From the NCBI GenBank assembly GCA_010015655.1, contig ML976666.1, positions 176,153 to 240,152 of the forward strand: a stretch of DNA of 64,000 nt. The letters are read 5' to 3'. This DNA comes from Bimuria novae-zelandiae CBS 107.79 (taxonomy: Eukaryota; Ascomycota; Dothideomycetes; Pleosporales; Didymosphaeriaceae). Position 1 is the first letter of the stretch; the number at the start of each line of letters is the position of its first letter. Both the position numbers and the translations under genes were made by a program. Shown here in pieces: positions 20,861 to 33,036 of the stretch. Under the pieces are notes generated by a model. It did no database searches, was not told where the DNA came from, and saw nothing but the letters and a program-made list of their open reading frames with translations.

Positions 20861-22678
20861 ATGGCACAGACGGGCATGCACAACCTCCAGACGCTTATTA
20901 AAAGGTGAGTGAAGGAAGCCTCCCCATGTGCCTCCCCACCACCTGCACAATTCATGGCGGGGAAAGACGAGAAACACATGCTCGGCCGCTCAGGCACGGC
21001 GCCGCTGCCAGGAGCCAGACTGACAGCTGCCCTCACCAGGCTCGAAGCTGCTACTAGTCGCCTCGAGGACATAGCATCCACCTCGGTCGGTTTCGATGCG
21101 AACGCGCCCAATGGAACTCCCGCCCCGCCCACCGTCACAGCAGCAGGCGCCGCAACCAGCGGCACGCCCCCGATGAAAGCTGCCGAGGCCCTGCCTGCCT
21201 CTGTCGAAGCCTTCGACGCCATCATCGACACTGACCTACGGCCGTGGCTGGAGCTGAGCAGCAAGCTAGGCACTGTCATCGACGGCCAGGCCAAGGCGGT
21301 GCAGCAGGCCTTCACCGCGCAGCGCGAGTTTCTCTTCATTGCGGCCAAGGCGAAGAAGCCCAACATTTCCACCAACACGGAGATTCTGAAAGACCTGCAG
21401 GCAGCCATAGGAGAAGTCGACGAGATCCGCCAGAACAACCGCGATCGCGCGCTGCAGCAGCCATTGACCATGGTTGCAGACAGCGCCTGGGCGCTGGGCT
21501 GGGTGACGGTCGAGGGCAGCCCCAAGCCGCACGAGTACCTGAACGAGCTCTTTGGCGGTGCGCAGATGGCTGGCAACAAGGTCCTCACAGAGTTCAAGGA
21601 CAAGTAAGCGGCAGAACATGGTCCACACTGGCAGTGTGCTAACGTTGCGTAGTCCGGACAAGACCAGCGTTGACTGGGTGCGCGCATACTACAAGCTGTT
21701 CAAGTCGCTCTCTGAGTATGTCAAGAAGTATCACACATCCGGTGTTGCTTGGAACAACGACGGCATCGACGCGAAGGAGGCTGCCAAGCAGGTGAAGGGT
21801 GGCTCCACAGCAGCCTCGAATGGGCCTCCACCGCCGCCTCCTATGCCCGCAGGAGGCATTCCCCCACCTCCAGGTCCTCCTCCACCACCAGGCCCACCAC
21901 CACCGGGTGGTCTGCCTCCCGCGCCGTCTAAGAAGTCTGCTCCAGACATGGGTGCCGTGTTTGACGATCTCAACAAGGGCGAGGCCGTCACCAAGGGCCT
22001 GAAAAAGGTGGATCCAAGCCAAATGACGCACAAGAACCCCTCGCTACGAGCACAAGCACCAGTACCGACTCGCAGCGACAGCAATGGTTCGTTGAGGAGC
22101 AAGAGCCCAGCGCCGCCCGGCAAGAAGCCCAAGCCCGAATCGATGCGGACTAAGAAGCCGCCGAAGAAGGAGCTTGACGGCAACAAGTGGATAATAGTGA
22201 GTACACAGACCACCTTACCCAGTGTTACAGGCTGACTATCTTCCAGGAACACTTCGACAGTCCCAGCGAGATGGTCGAGATCGACGCCGAAATCAACCAC
22301 TCCGTTCTCATATCCCGGTGCAAGAACACGACCATACGGATCAACGGCAAAGCCAATGCGCTGTCCATCGACAACTCGGAGAAGACGTCCATCATCATCG
22401 ACTCCATGGTCAGCTCCATTGATGTCATCAAATGCCCTCGGTTCGCTCTCCAGGTCGTCGGTACACTACCAACATTGCTTCTCGACCAAGTCGACAGTGC
22501 CACGGTCTATCTAAGCAAGGACTCCTTGAACACCGAAATCCTCTCCAGCAAATCCTCCAGCGTCAACGTCAACCTACCCGGCGAGGACGACTACGTCGAG
22601 AACCCTGTGCCCGAGCAAATCCGGACGTACGTCAAAGACGGCAAGCTGGTGAGCGAGATTGTGGAGCATGCGGGCTAG
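20861..22678 (+). CDS. Adenylyl cyclase-associated protein (CAP/Srv2)
   Basis: Four exons, 20861-20904, 21040-21603, 21653-22196 and 22247-22678, give 527 residues, the size of yeast Srv2. The N-terminal KRLEAATSRLEDIA, split by intron 1, is the conserved cyclase-binding RLE motif. The helical folded domain follows (residues about 60-240). Then comes a proline-rich stretch (PPPPPPMPAGGIPPPPG) that binds profilin or SH3 domains, and a basic WH2-like linker (KGLKKVDPSQMTHKNP). The C-terminal beta-helical CARP domain begins after DGNKWII (EHFDSPSEMVEIDAEIN to EIVEHAG). CAP recycles actin monomers together with cofilin and couples Ras-cAMP signalling to the cytoskeleton. Nothing unusual is seen in the motifs. 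Confidence 0.92.
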
Positions 22679-22959
22679 AGCTTCTTTGGGCGCTTAGCTT
22701 TTGTAAGATGCGGGTTTATGGTGGTTGGATCGTGCTTGTTTGATATTGTATCGAGGGCATGCTGCATTGGGTGGAGTCTGTTACGCTGTCTGTGCCGACG
22801 GCCTGTCTGTGGGGAGTGGAATACCTTGTTCATCTGCGTAGTGTATGGCAATATTGATCTTGTACCACTTCTATATACGCCGTTGTTGCGGTATTACATA
22901 TGTACAGACAACATTTACTGCATGCATGCGTAGTTGGGTGGGTAAATGGAGGTAAAGCT

Positions 22960-24187
<1,228 letters not shown>

Positions 24188-24993
24188 TTTGGCGAATTGA
24201 GAAGATCGGTAGACTTTGGGCGGTGTGGGATATGCGTGGGAATTGGCTGGAGAGCTGTTATTTGGGGACACAGAGTCGAGTGATGGCTATGAGAGGGGAG
24301 GTAGAGGTGACGTCAAAGGCACTACGGAGAAATTGTGGGGTAGGTACACTGGACAGACGGCAGTGTGGAAGAAGATTTAGTCGCCGTGAGCAACGATGGG
24401 CATCGTGGTAGGTCATGATGCAACTCGGCAGACCTTCCTCTCACGGTCGTAGAAGCCCAAAGCCCCTCTCGCGTTAGCACGCACGTGTCCGGTTGCTCGC
24501 CCGGGCGATGCCCACATCTCATCGAACTAGTACTTGGTTGAATCGATACAACAAGTTCATGCGCCTATTCAACCGCTGTCTACACCAATTGTACGCCGGT
24601 GGGGTAGTGTGCAGGTGCTAAAATGCAAAGGTAGTGTGCAAGTGCTAAAATGCAAAGTAAAAGTAACATCGACCGTTGCAAGTCTACCCCTATGCAATCG
24701 TAGCTTCGTGCTCTCGTCCGTCTGCACTGCTCCAAGAAATGCTTCAAAAGAGATGCTTGAAGGGGTATCAAATTCCGACCCAACTCAATAAAAGAAAGGG
24801 AATTCGCAGGGATCGAGAGAATACTGCAAACAATGGCTCTTCGCGCCGGATCAGAACGAATGCATCTATCCCGAATCTTCCCGCTGTCACTACGGTTGCG
24901 TGCAGTTGTTGTTTCGCCGATCGGATCGTCGTTATGCCGAGATCCGGATGTTTCACCGCGCATCGCCAATGCATGTCAGTCGGTTGACATGAC
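24188..24993. other. Intergenic, with a short tandem repeat
   Basis: No gene is recognised. The region presumably holds the SDR promoter and the 3' region of the pseudokinase gene. It contains the 27-bp duplication listed next. Confidence 0.5.
24603..24656. repeat. 27-bp tandem duplication
   Basis: Two adjacent copies (24603-24629 and 24630-24656) differ at one base, GCAGGTG against GCAAGTG. Confidence 0.85.
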
Positions 24994-27009
24994 TCACCAT
25001 GTCCCGGCTTGTTCGAAACGACGAGGCTGCTGTTGCTGGAAATAACCGTCGAAGACGCTCAGCTCCGGTTTGTGTACAGACCCACTGCTGTATCCCAATC
25101 CGTTACCTCCAGTCGCAGCTCCCGTGGCAAGGTTGTTCCCAGTCGCAAGGCCGAGTGCAGCACCTACTTGGCCACTGTATCCTCCTCCGTCCAGACTCCT
25201 TCTGCGTACTCCTATGCTCTTTCCCGTGCCATAGTTGTTAACTATCGTCGCTATCTTGACTCGCTCTTTGTACTTGGACTTGATCATCTCTTCAATGATC
25301 TGAAGCCACTCAGCTTCCGACTTGAGCTGACGCATTTTACGGCCCGAGCCAATCACCCCATTACGCTGTCCAGAAGTCGTCATTGCCTGCAGGCGATTCC
25401 GCCATGATGCAACACGATCCAAGTTGTTGTGGAACGAAGCGTCTTGCGATGGGCCTTCCCTATAGCTGGCGAAACGAGAGAGGGAAAGCCCTTGAGCCAC
25501 CGTTATCATGGATAGAAAGACACATCCCAATGAGAAGACGTCCGAGTAACGTTTGCCCCGCGAGAGCAACGTCTCCGGCGCAGCGTAAATATATGCTTGG
25601 TCTTGGAAGTATGTGTGGATCTGATCTAGTCGCTGGGGGCCGGGCATGGTTGGACTATGCGTGTCGCTGCTCGCCCCGATGCCGAATGCAGCAAACAAAA
25701 CCCGAGATCCCTCAATGATGATCTTCCGTGGTCTGATGCTACGATGACAGATGGATTGAGAATGAAGGTAGTCCAGTGCGTGCGCCAAGTCATACATCCA
25801 GTCCACGAGCAACTTGGACCGGCCAGGGTCCGATCCATGTACGCTGAGATAGTCGTCTAGCGTGTGCTGCGCCCGAACAGTGAGGATTCCTACGTGACTC
25901 GGCTGGGAGTATGAGCACAGCAACTTCGCTATGTTCTTATGATCGTAAGTCTTGAACTTGTTGATCTGTTCCAAGAGTGTCGACTTCTGGTTCGGTCGCG
26001 TAAGGACAAATCGCTTTCGTACGAGGACTTTGTCATCACCATTGCCCAGCATTCGAACACGATCGACGGTCTTTTCAGATCCTCTGGAGGTTCGGATGAG
26101 ATTGATGTGTTGCAAGGGCACTGTTTCACGAGACCCAAAGTCTACATGAGCTCCAGTCAAGGGTAGTTCCTTCGCGGTCGCTCTCCACTGCTCTTCAACA
26201 ATACGCTGAGGGTCTGAGACAATACCTTGAAGGCGGTCTTCGGGGAAGGGCAGGCTCTCATCCCGAAGGTCAAAGAATGCGGCTTGACGCCACGATGCTA
26301 CGTCATCGCAGACGACCAGAAGAATGGCAAGCTTGGGGTTCGATATCGTCCACTGCCACACCTTTCGAACCATGGCTCTGTCTGCGAACTGCTTACTCGA
26401 AAGTTCATAAAACCATCCGGAAAGGGATTGTCCCTGTGCAGATAGCAGCGATGTATTGATGAAGCCGTTCACTAACGGTGTGAATGGCACCAATGTCTGC
26501 CGATAAGGGTTGGGCGATCCGGGAAAGCTCGAGATGGGTGAGCTTGGGTATTCCCCGGGTCTGAAGCTTTCTCCAGTGGAGGATGGTGGTGGGGACATGG
26601 GCACAAATCCCGCCACAGGGTTTATAGGTCTCAAAGGCTGTGGTGCGATAGGAGTAGGTGTAGTTGCACGACTCATATGCTGAGGGGTTCGATTCGGACT
26701 GTGCTTGGGCGAGCTGGTGGACTGGTTCGAGTAAGTCGAATTTGACTGGTCTGAGGATGTCGAACTAGGGCTGTTCATGACATGTGACCACGGGTTCTTG
26801 GTGTTCGAGTTGGTCGGGGTTGCGCTTCGGCTAGCACACGAAGAGACTGAGGAGGCCGTGGGGGATGATGGACGTCGCGTGTACCAATTAGGTTCATCGT
26901 GGAGATTTACCATGGACATAGTATGTTGCAGCGAGGGTTTGGCATAATCAGACGCGGGTGTCGTCCGCCAGGGAGAGTTTGGGTTGTGCTGCATGGCTGC
27001 GAAACTCAA
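24994..27009 (-). CDS. Pseudokinase with a long disordered N-terminus
   Basis: A single exon of 671 residues. Residues 1 to about 190 are Ser/Pro/Thr/Asn-rich and disordered. From about residue 290 a protein kinase fold can be followed: KVLVRKRFVL (Lys of the VAIK strand), LLEQINKFKTYDHKNIAKLL (helix C region), LDYLHSQSICHRSIRPRKI near 420, FAAFGIG near 440, and YAAPETLLSRGKRYSDVFSLGCV near 478 (APE and the lobe F helix). Catalytic HRD reads HRS and DFG reads AFG, so phosphotransfer is very unlikely; the fold is probably a scaffold. The C-terminus is Gly-rich. It differs from the pseudokinase Pan3, whose PAM2 motif and zinc finger are missing. I know no named orthologue. Confidence 0.8.
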   Translation of the reverse strand: MSFAAMQHNPNSPWRTTPASDYAKPSLQHTMSMVNLHDEPNWYTRRPSSPTASSVSSCASRSATPTNSNTKNPWSHVMNSPSSTSSDQSNSTYSNQSTSSPKHSPNRTPQHMSRATTPTPIAPQPLRPINPVAGFVPMSPPPSSTGESFRPGEYPSSPISSFPGSPNPYRQTLVPFTPLVNGFINTSLLSAQGQSLSGWFYELSSKQFADRAMVRKVWQWTISNPKLAILLVVCDDVASWRQAAFFDLRDESLPFPEDRLQGIVSDPQRIVEEQWRATAKELPLTGAHVDFGSRETVPLQHINLIRTSRGSEKTVDRVRMLGNGDDKVLVRKRFVLTRPNQKSTLLEQINKFKTYDHKNIAKLLCSYSQPSHVGILTVRAQHTLDDYLSVHGSDPGRSKLLVDWMYDLAHALDYLHSQSICHRSIRPRKIIIEGSRVLFAAFGIGASSDTHSPTMPGPQRLDQIHTYFQDQAYIYAAPETLLSRGKRYSDVFSLGCVFLSMITVAQGLSLSRFASYREGPSQDASFHNNLDRVASWRNRLQAMTTSGQRNGVIGSGRKMRQLKSEAEWLQIIEEMIKSKYKERVKIATIVNNYGTGKSIGVRRRSLDGGGYSGQVGAALGLATGNNLATGAATGGNGLGYSSGSVHKPELSVFDGYFQQQQPRRFEQAGTW

Positions 27010-28679
27010 AGGCGGATCTGTCAGGTGAGTGGCAGCTGATCAATGAGCGTCGACTTGAGGCGTGGGAGTGCAGAGGCGAAGAGACGAAGGGTGTCTATTG
27101 GCGGTACAGGCCGGTTCGAAGCCCACGCTGTGCAAAAAGAATAAAAAGCCGCATATCAGCAAAAGAGGGGAAACGTGGGAGGCGACAGTGGAAGTAGGTA
27201 GCACGTAGCAGCCCAGCGCAGATAGAAGTATGTACTGGGCGTACTCTGGGGAGGGACGCGATGCATCCCGATGACCTGGGGGCAGGACTAGACTATGCCC
27301 CGAAAGCGTGCAAAGGCTTTTGATGTGCTGGCAATTAGCTGGCTGCATTCCGGACCGCATTAGTAGAGATATACAATATATGCCCTGAGATGGGGGGTGT
27401 TGTGCGAATGCGATGGGCTAATTAGTGTGTGCATGCAACGTGTCGCTCTAAGAGTCGCCTTGCGTACACGACGTCAATCTTCCTGCATAGGTTCGCAGCC
27501 CGCACAGGTCAGCGGTCGTCGTATGGTGCCAGATCATCGCAACATCTGACGAGCGCGCCGTCCCGACCAGCAGCGGGCGGCCCAAACGCCCGACGAAGAT
27601 GACGAAGACGATAAAAGACGATGCTGCTGCTCGCATCCATCCCCAGGCGTGACAGCGCAACTCCGTGCCTCACTGCGACACCGCCGGCAAGGAACAACTT
27701 TGCACCGGCGACCTGGCCACGGTACTTGGGGATTGGGCTCGCATGTGGCTCGGTTCGGTAGGCGCCGCCCCGGGGAATATAGGCCTTCCAGAGCAGTGGA
27801 TTACATATGGGACAGGCCTGGGAGAGTAGTAGTGCGGCGAGACGCCGCCGCCCAGATGTCACCAAGGCGTAAGTCTGAGATGCATCGCGGTGGTGTGGTT
27901 GCTTCGAGCTTCGCGGCACAGAATCAGTGAGCGACGGTTACCACGGCCGGTCACGGGGTGTTCACTGGCTGGCAAGGAGGAGCTGGACGTGACGAGGTTC
28001 GTGAACTTGGCCCTGGTGAAACGGCGAGGAGTGACAGCTCTGGGCAGGCACGGCCTGATTGGCGGCCCAGGCGAATTCGAAGCGCCCCTTGCTTCGCTCG
28101 TGCTCCATCGCTCCCAGACCTCAACACCAATTGTCTCAAGGGGTGGGCCATCGTTAATGCTCCCATGGTTGCTCACCCGCTGCGCGCCACAGCATGGTTG
28201 GCAAAGAGCCTCCCGCTAGCAGCCAAGACTCCAGTTTGCTAATTCAAGGTTAAATTTAGCCTCATTGAGGATGCACGCATAGCCCATGTCGCCGCCATCC
28301 GTCTCGTCTGCGTCGCAACCAGTCTCACACCTTGCCATGATTCACAGCTCTCGGCCTGGCGCTGCTCTCCGAGTCTGGGTACACTCGACCCTCACGCCAT
28401 TGTGAGTCCGCGAGCGAATGTCTGCGGCCAGGGCCTCGTCACCCTGCGGCATGCTCACCCATTCACTTTTCTTAAGCTACTAGGGTGCGCCATCGCAACC
28501 ATCCTAGGCAGAGCCGGTTTCTCTTACGCCGACCTTGATCCTTCGTCTTCACTCTTTGTTTCTCTTTCTAGCTTTCTTTCTTGCCACCGTCTTTTTGCAA
28601 CTGCTGCTGGCCAGCCCGGCGTCCACCTTCTCTCCGCGTACCATTTTTAATCAGCAGGTCTATCTAATATTTGTTCGCC
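27010..28679. other. Long divergent intergenic region
   Basis: 1.7 kb lies between the pseudokinase start and the secreted protein start at 28680. A GC-rich part (27450-28250) has overlapping open frames on both strands (for example 136 codons at 27509-27919, minus) with Arg/Ala-rich composition typical of shadow frames. The last 150 bases before 28680 are CT-rich, as in fungal core promoters. Confidence 0.5.
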
Positions 28680-29759
28680 ATGTTATTCCACAACGCCCTC
28701 CTCGGCGGGTTGATGCTCGCTGGCTATGCATCCGCCAAGACGCCGACAGTGAACGCTCTCTTCCAACGCAGTGAGGATATCGAGGATGTATTACGACGCG
28801 ACGCAGACATGATGGCCACCCTCACGAGACGACAAGATGCCAATGGCGTAGGGTCCGCACCGAAGATTTCAACAACACCGGCCTCGGGCGACGCGGCAAA
28901 AGCGGATCTGGCAAAATGGGAGGAGCAGACCAAAGCTGCCTGCGGAACTGCACTCACTGCACTCAACGGTCAGGCATCGAACCCCAGTGGAATTGCCGTG
29001 TGCTACAACCTTCCCTTCCTCGACAACCAAACCGGCATCTTCCAGGCTGAACTCAGAATGTACAACATCTCGGCTCCCATCGATCCGTGGGTGGGCATCA
29101 GCGCTGCCGATGTCAACATGGCCTTGTCTTACCTCGGCGCTACCGTGCAAAACATGAACGGGACTTTTGCGAAGCGCGACATCACCGATTTCTCGTACCC
29201 ACCAATCAGGGAAAGAGATGTTGAAGGAACGCTCGTGGAACGACAGGCTGCTGCGCCCGCCGAATTGAAGGTGCTCATGTATGTGGGCAAGATCAACAGC
29301 AACCTTATGGGTTCCGCTATGACACAGTGTGTAACCTCCACGCCGCTTCCTACAGGATCAAGCTGACCTGCATGCAGAGCCACACTCCAGCCTCTCCTAG
29401 TTCCAAACATAGAGCTATCTGCGAAGAATCCCAAGACGGGTGAAGACGTCAAAGCCACCCTCTCCTCGCAGGAAGCATCCTTCGTTAATGGCGTCTTTGC
29501 CAAGCAGACCTCACCTACACCCACCGACGCCGCCGCCCTGGCATCTGCATCCGCAGCCGTAATAAGCGCCGCACCGTTCGTCGTACCTGGTCAACGGCTT
29601 GACCCGCGAGTCACCAAGGCCGGCCTCATCGTCACCCTCGTCTGGGCCGTTGGCTTCATGGGTGTCGTTGGTCTTGGCACCTACGGCCGGATACAGTTCC
29701 GTGAACAGTACCGCCGCCGTGTAAAGAACGAAGCCGCTCGCACCATGCGTACCATTTAG
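28680..29759 (+). CDS. Uncharacterised secreted protein with a C-terminal membrane anchor
   Basis: Exons 28680-29326 and 29378-29759 (intron GTGTGT..ATGCAG) give 342 residues. The signal peptide is MLFHNALLGGLMLAGYASA. Dibasic sites (RR near residues 39 and 51) could be cleaved in the secretory pathway. Two cysteines (AACGTAL and AVCYNLP) and N-glycosylation sites (DNQT, YNIS, MNGT) mark an exposed domain. One membrane helix near the end (LIVTLVWAVGFMGVVGLGTYG) is followed by a basic cytosolic tail, REQYRRRVKNEAAR. The layout suggests a type I cell-surface or secretory-pathway protein. I recognise no domain. Orthologues are probably widespread in filamentous ascomycetes, but that is a guess. 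Confidence 0.75.
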
Positions 29760-30397
29760 AAGTCTCCTGCCAATCCCTTACGATACACTTTTTCTTTCGC
29801 AATGTCCCCCTGTAGCTACTCCTTTGGAAATGCACACACATGTCGGATTTTCAAGTTGCAAGCCTTTTCCTCCCGCTTTTACAAATAATTTTGTACATAG
29901 TTTCTCTAGATATTTGAGTGCATCTGGGCATCCTGGCGATGGACTTTTTTTTGGGTACAAAGGGACGGAGTAGAAGGTGGAAAGCACAAAAGGCATAGCC
30001 GACAATAACCATTGGAAAATACCCCGGAAGACTCATCCCATTGACCGCCGATTCATTGCACTTTACTTGTATTGTTGGTCAATATGACTGTTCGTACGGT
30101 GCACATACGCTCCACGGTTAGGCTGGCGGAGCGGAGCGGCCTTCAACTCCCGGGGGCCGCCTCTAGCCGCCTAGTGTGCGACGCCCATTGGTCGTGTCGT
30201 GTTGCGCGCACACGACGCGCCCTACGCCTAGTACGAGCACATCAAAGCTGCTGTGATTCCCCACCCATGTCGCTCAGGCCGTATCTGACTGAGTCACCTG
30301 GCCTTGCCTTATAAACCAACATTGAAGTCTGACCTTACCATCATCGAATGTCCTTGGATAACCATACATTTTGAACGTTTGAAGAAATTGTGGAGTC
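29760..30397. other. Intergenic, no gene recognised
   Basis: Holds the 3' end of the upstream gene and the promoter of the aminotransferase gene. Small open frames on the minus strand have no recognisable features. Confidence 0.5.
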
Positions 30398-32242
30398 ATG
30401 ACGTTCGATTCGCAAGAGCTAGTGAAGTCGAAGAATGGAGGGCGGTTTGGGAGAGCGTTGAGGAAGGAGTTTCTGTTTGACGAGGGATTTGTGAATTTCA
30501 ATCATGGTAAGCTGATCCATCCGTTCTGATGAATTATGCACGGTTGTCCTTTTGAAGAAGCCCGGAGCTGGTTATGAGGGCAAGTTCTATATCGCCATGG
30601 GGTGCGAGCAATGCAGAGCTGCAGTTCATGTAATGTCTCTCTTCAACCGCCCATCTTTCCTGGACTACATGCTTTTGCTCCTTCCATACCGCACATGAAC
30701 CTCCCGTTCTGCATATCTCTCCTTCAAGTTCAAGGTTTGAATATGAATTGTATACCTCCGTCTAACCATCTCACACAGGCTCATTCGGCACCTACCCCCG
30801 CGCCGTCCGCGACGCCCTCCGCTTCTTCCAAGACGCCCACGAAGCCCGTCCCGACGACTTCATCCGCTACGCGTACCCCAAGTTCAACGACGAGGCCCGT
30901 CAAGCATTATCAAAAGTACTTCTTTCCGCCCCTTAATTCTCCTCCCCTCCCCATCGCCCTCTCCTCTCGATATCTTGATCAAGCAATTTTTAACGACGCC
31001 TGCCCAGTACCTCAACGTCCCGGTCAACGAACTCGTATTCGTCCCCAACGCCACCACAGGCGTCAACACCGTCCTCCGCAGCCTCATCTTCTCCCCCAAC
31101 GAGTACATCCTCTACTCCGCGACCGTCTACGGCGCCTGCGAAAAGGCCGTCGCGTACATCACCGAAACCACCCCCGCCAAGGCCGCGAAGATCGAGTACA
31201 CGTTCCCCGTCGAAGACGACTGGCTGGTCTCCGCGTTTGCGTCCAAGATCGACGAGATCGAAAAAAGCGGCGGAAAGGTAAAAGTAGCGATGTTCGACAC
31301 CGTGGTTAGCATGCCGGGTGTGCGGCTACCGTTCGAGCGCCTCACGCAGATGTGTCGGGAGAAGGGCGTGTTGAGTTTGGTTGATGCCGCGCATGGGATT
31401 GGCCATGTGAAGTTGGATCTCGCGCAGCTGGACGCGGATTTCTTCGTGTCGAACTGTCATAAGTGAGTCATCTTTTCCGTTATTCTTCTCTTCACTTACC
31501 TCCATGCGCGTCTCCCGTCTCCCTACCATGGTCGCCCCAAGGAGATTATACGGGCTAAAACACCGCCAGATGGCTCCACGTCCCCCGCGGCTGCGCCATA
31601 TTTCACGTTCCGCTCCGCAACCAAGCCCTCATCCGCTCCACACTGCCTACCTCCCACGGCTTCCAGCCGCGCCCCGTGGCCCCCTTCGGCGCAGGCCGGA
31701 ACCCGCTCCCGGCGTCCGACGTGCCAAAGTCCGACTTCGAGACCAACTTTGAGTTCGTGGGCACGACCGACCGGTCGCCGTACCTGTGCGTTCCAGCAGC
31801 GCTGAAGTGGCGCGAGTCCATCGGCGGCGAGGACGCTATCATCGATTACTGCCAAGCGCTCGCGCTCGAAGGGACGAAGCACATGGCGAAGATCCTCGGG
31901 ACTGAGATACTGGATAATACGACGGGCACGTTTACAAAGTGCTGCATGGTTAATATGGCGCTGCCGTTGGATGTGAAGAAAACGTATGAGATCGGTAGGC
32001 AGAAGGGACTGGAAGAGGGGGACGTTGGGGTTGCGGTTCGTGACTGGATGAGCAGGGTCTGGATCGACGACTACAACACATACATACAGGTTTTGGTTCA
32101 CGGTGGAAAGTGGTGGATTCGAATGAGCGGGCAAGTCTATCTGGAGATGGCGGATTTTGAGTGGGCGGCGAAGGTTGTGGGTGAGGTGTGTAAGAGAGCT
32201 GAGAAGGGCGAATGGGCGGTGAAGACCAAGGCTAGGTTGTGA
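30398..32242 (+). CDS. Class V aminotransferase-fold PLP enzyme
   Basis: Exons 30398-30506, 30779-30915, 31008-31462 and 31570-32242 give 457 residues. Intron 1 is long (272 bases). Motifs: NHGSFGTYPRAV near the N-terminus, NATTGVNTVLRSL, LVDAAHGIGHVKLDL (cofactor-binding Asp and His), and [20 protein letters not shown] with the PLP Lys in the CHKW box. This is the isopenicillin-N-epimerase/cysteine-desulphurase-like branch, common in fungi. One branch member, Egt2, cleaves hercynylcysteine sulphoxide in ergothioneine synthesis. Whether this gene is Egt2 or one of several paralogues cannot be decided by eye. No cluster partners for either pathway are next to it. Confidence 0.85.
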
Positions 32243-32618
32243 AGAATGAATGGAGTGGCGAGAGGCATAGTGATAGGTCGCATGAGAAACAGCCGCCGCG
32301 CCCATTTGGATCGGAGGAAAATGCCCAGATAGTGCCAGTATATTCCCTAACATTGACCAGACGCCCAAAGAGCCCAAAAGCATGATCCCAATGGATAGCC
32401 GCCGATGCTTATTGCTCCAGAAAATTATCCAGTCCAGCTGTTAAGTCCAATGCCTAAAGCTGTCAAAAATAGTCGCTTAGGGGAAGGACTTGTCCGGGTT
32501 CGGTTCGTGTTTGCACCGTATGTCGAAGCTGTTGATAGCCGAAGAGCGCAGCGCACTAGCCTGTTACTCCAGAACGCACAGCATAAGCCCTGACCTATCG
32601 CGAGAAAATGATCTACTA
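32243..32618. other. Short convergent intergenic region
   Basis: Lies between two convergent genes. Nothing is recognised beyond their 3' ends. Confidence 0.5.
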
Positions 32619-33036
32619 TCACATCTGCCCCGAGATCGAGTTCCAGCCCGGAGGCAAGGTGAGATTGGCATCATCGCACTTGAACTCGTCGCCGCAGCTA
32701 CGGCACTGTACACGCATCATCAGTCCCACCGACACTACGCGAGGTCTAGAACACACGTACGTCGTACTTGCGGCACACAAACGAGGTGCAGACCTTGGGG
32801 CATCCGGAGTGCTCATCTCCCTGGGCGTACTACGGCCGTTAGCACCCATTGCAATTTCCTGAAGAGATCGAGTGTACCTTGAGGCATAGGTCGCGATGCT
32901 CGCGGCACTCGTCGCAGCTAATGTTGCGGTCGAAGGAGACGGCGGTGTCGAAGTCGGCTTCATGGATCTGCGGCGCGGCGAGGCCCAGGCCGAGGAGGCT
33001 GAGGAGTGTGAGCATGATGGCGAGCTTCATGTTCAC
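32619..33036 (-). CDS. Small secreted cysteine-rich protein, effector candidate
   Basis: Three exons, 32878-33036, 32761-32820 and 32619-32705, give 101 residues. Both introns (57 and 55 bases) are phase 0 with GTAC donors and a GCTAAC-type branch in the first. The signal peptide is MNMKLAIMLTLLSLLGLGLAA. The mature part has nine cysteines (ISCDEC, DLCLK, SGCPKVC, FVCRKY, YDCRSC, FKCDD). Each intron falls between cysteine-bearing segments, and joining the exons brings otherwise scattered cysteines into one frame; this supports the model. The even spacing suggests disulphide knots, as in fungal effectors or antimicrobial peptides. It is not near the AT-rich block, and the nearest genes are housekeeping. 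Confidence 0.68.

Noticed and set aside
24994..27009. Assignment of the pseudokinase as Pan3
   Set aside because: The PAM2 motif, N-terminal zinc finger and Pan3 knob domain were not seen, and the kinase-region motifs differ.
27509..27919. 136-codon minus-strand ORF in the GC-rich intergenic region
   Set aside because: Arg/Ala-rich with no domain, overlapped by ORFs in other frames; GC-rich sequence has few stops by chance.
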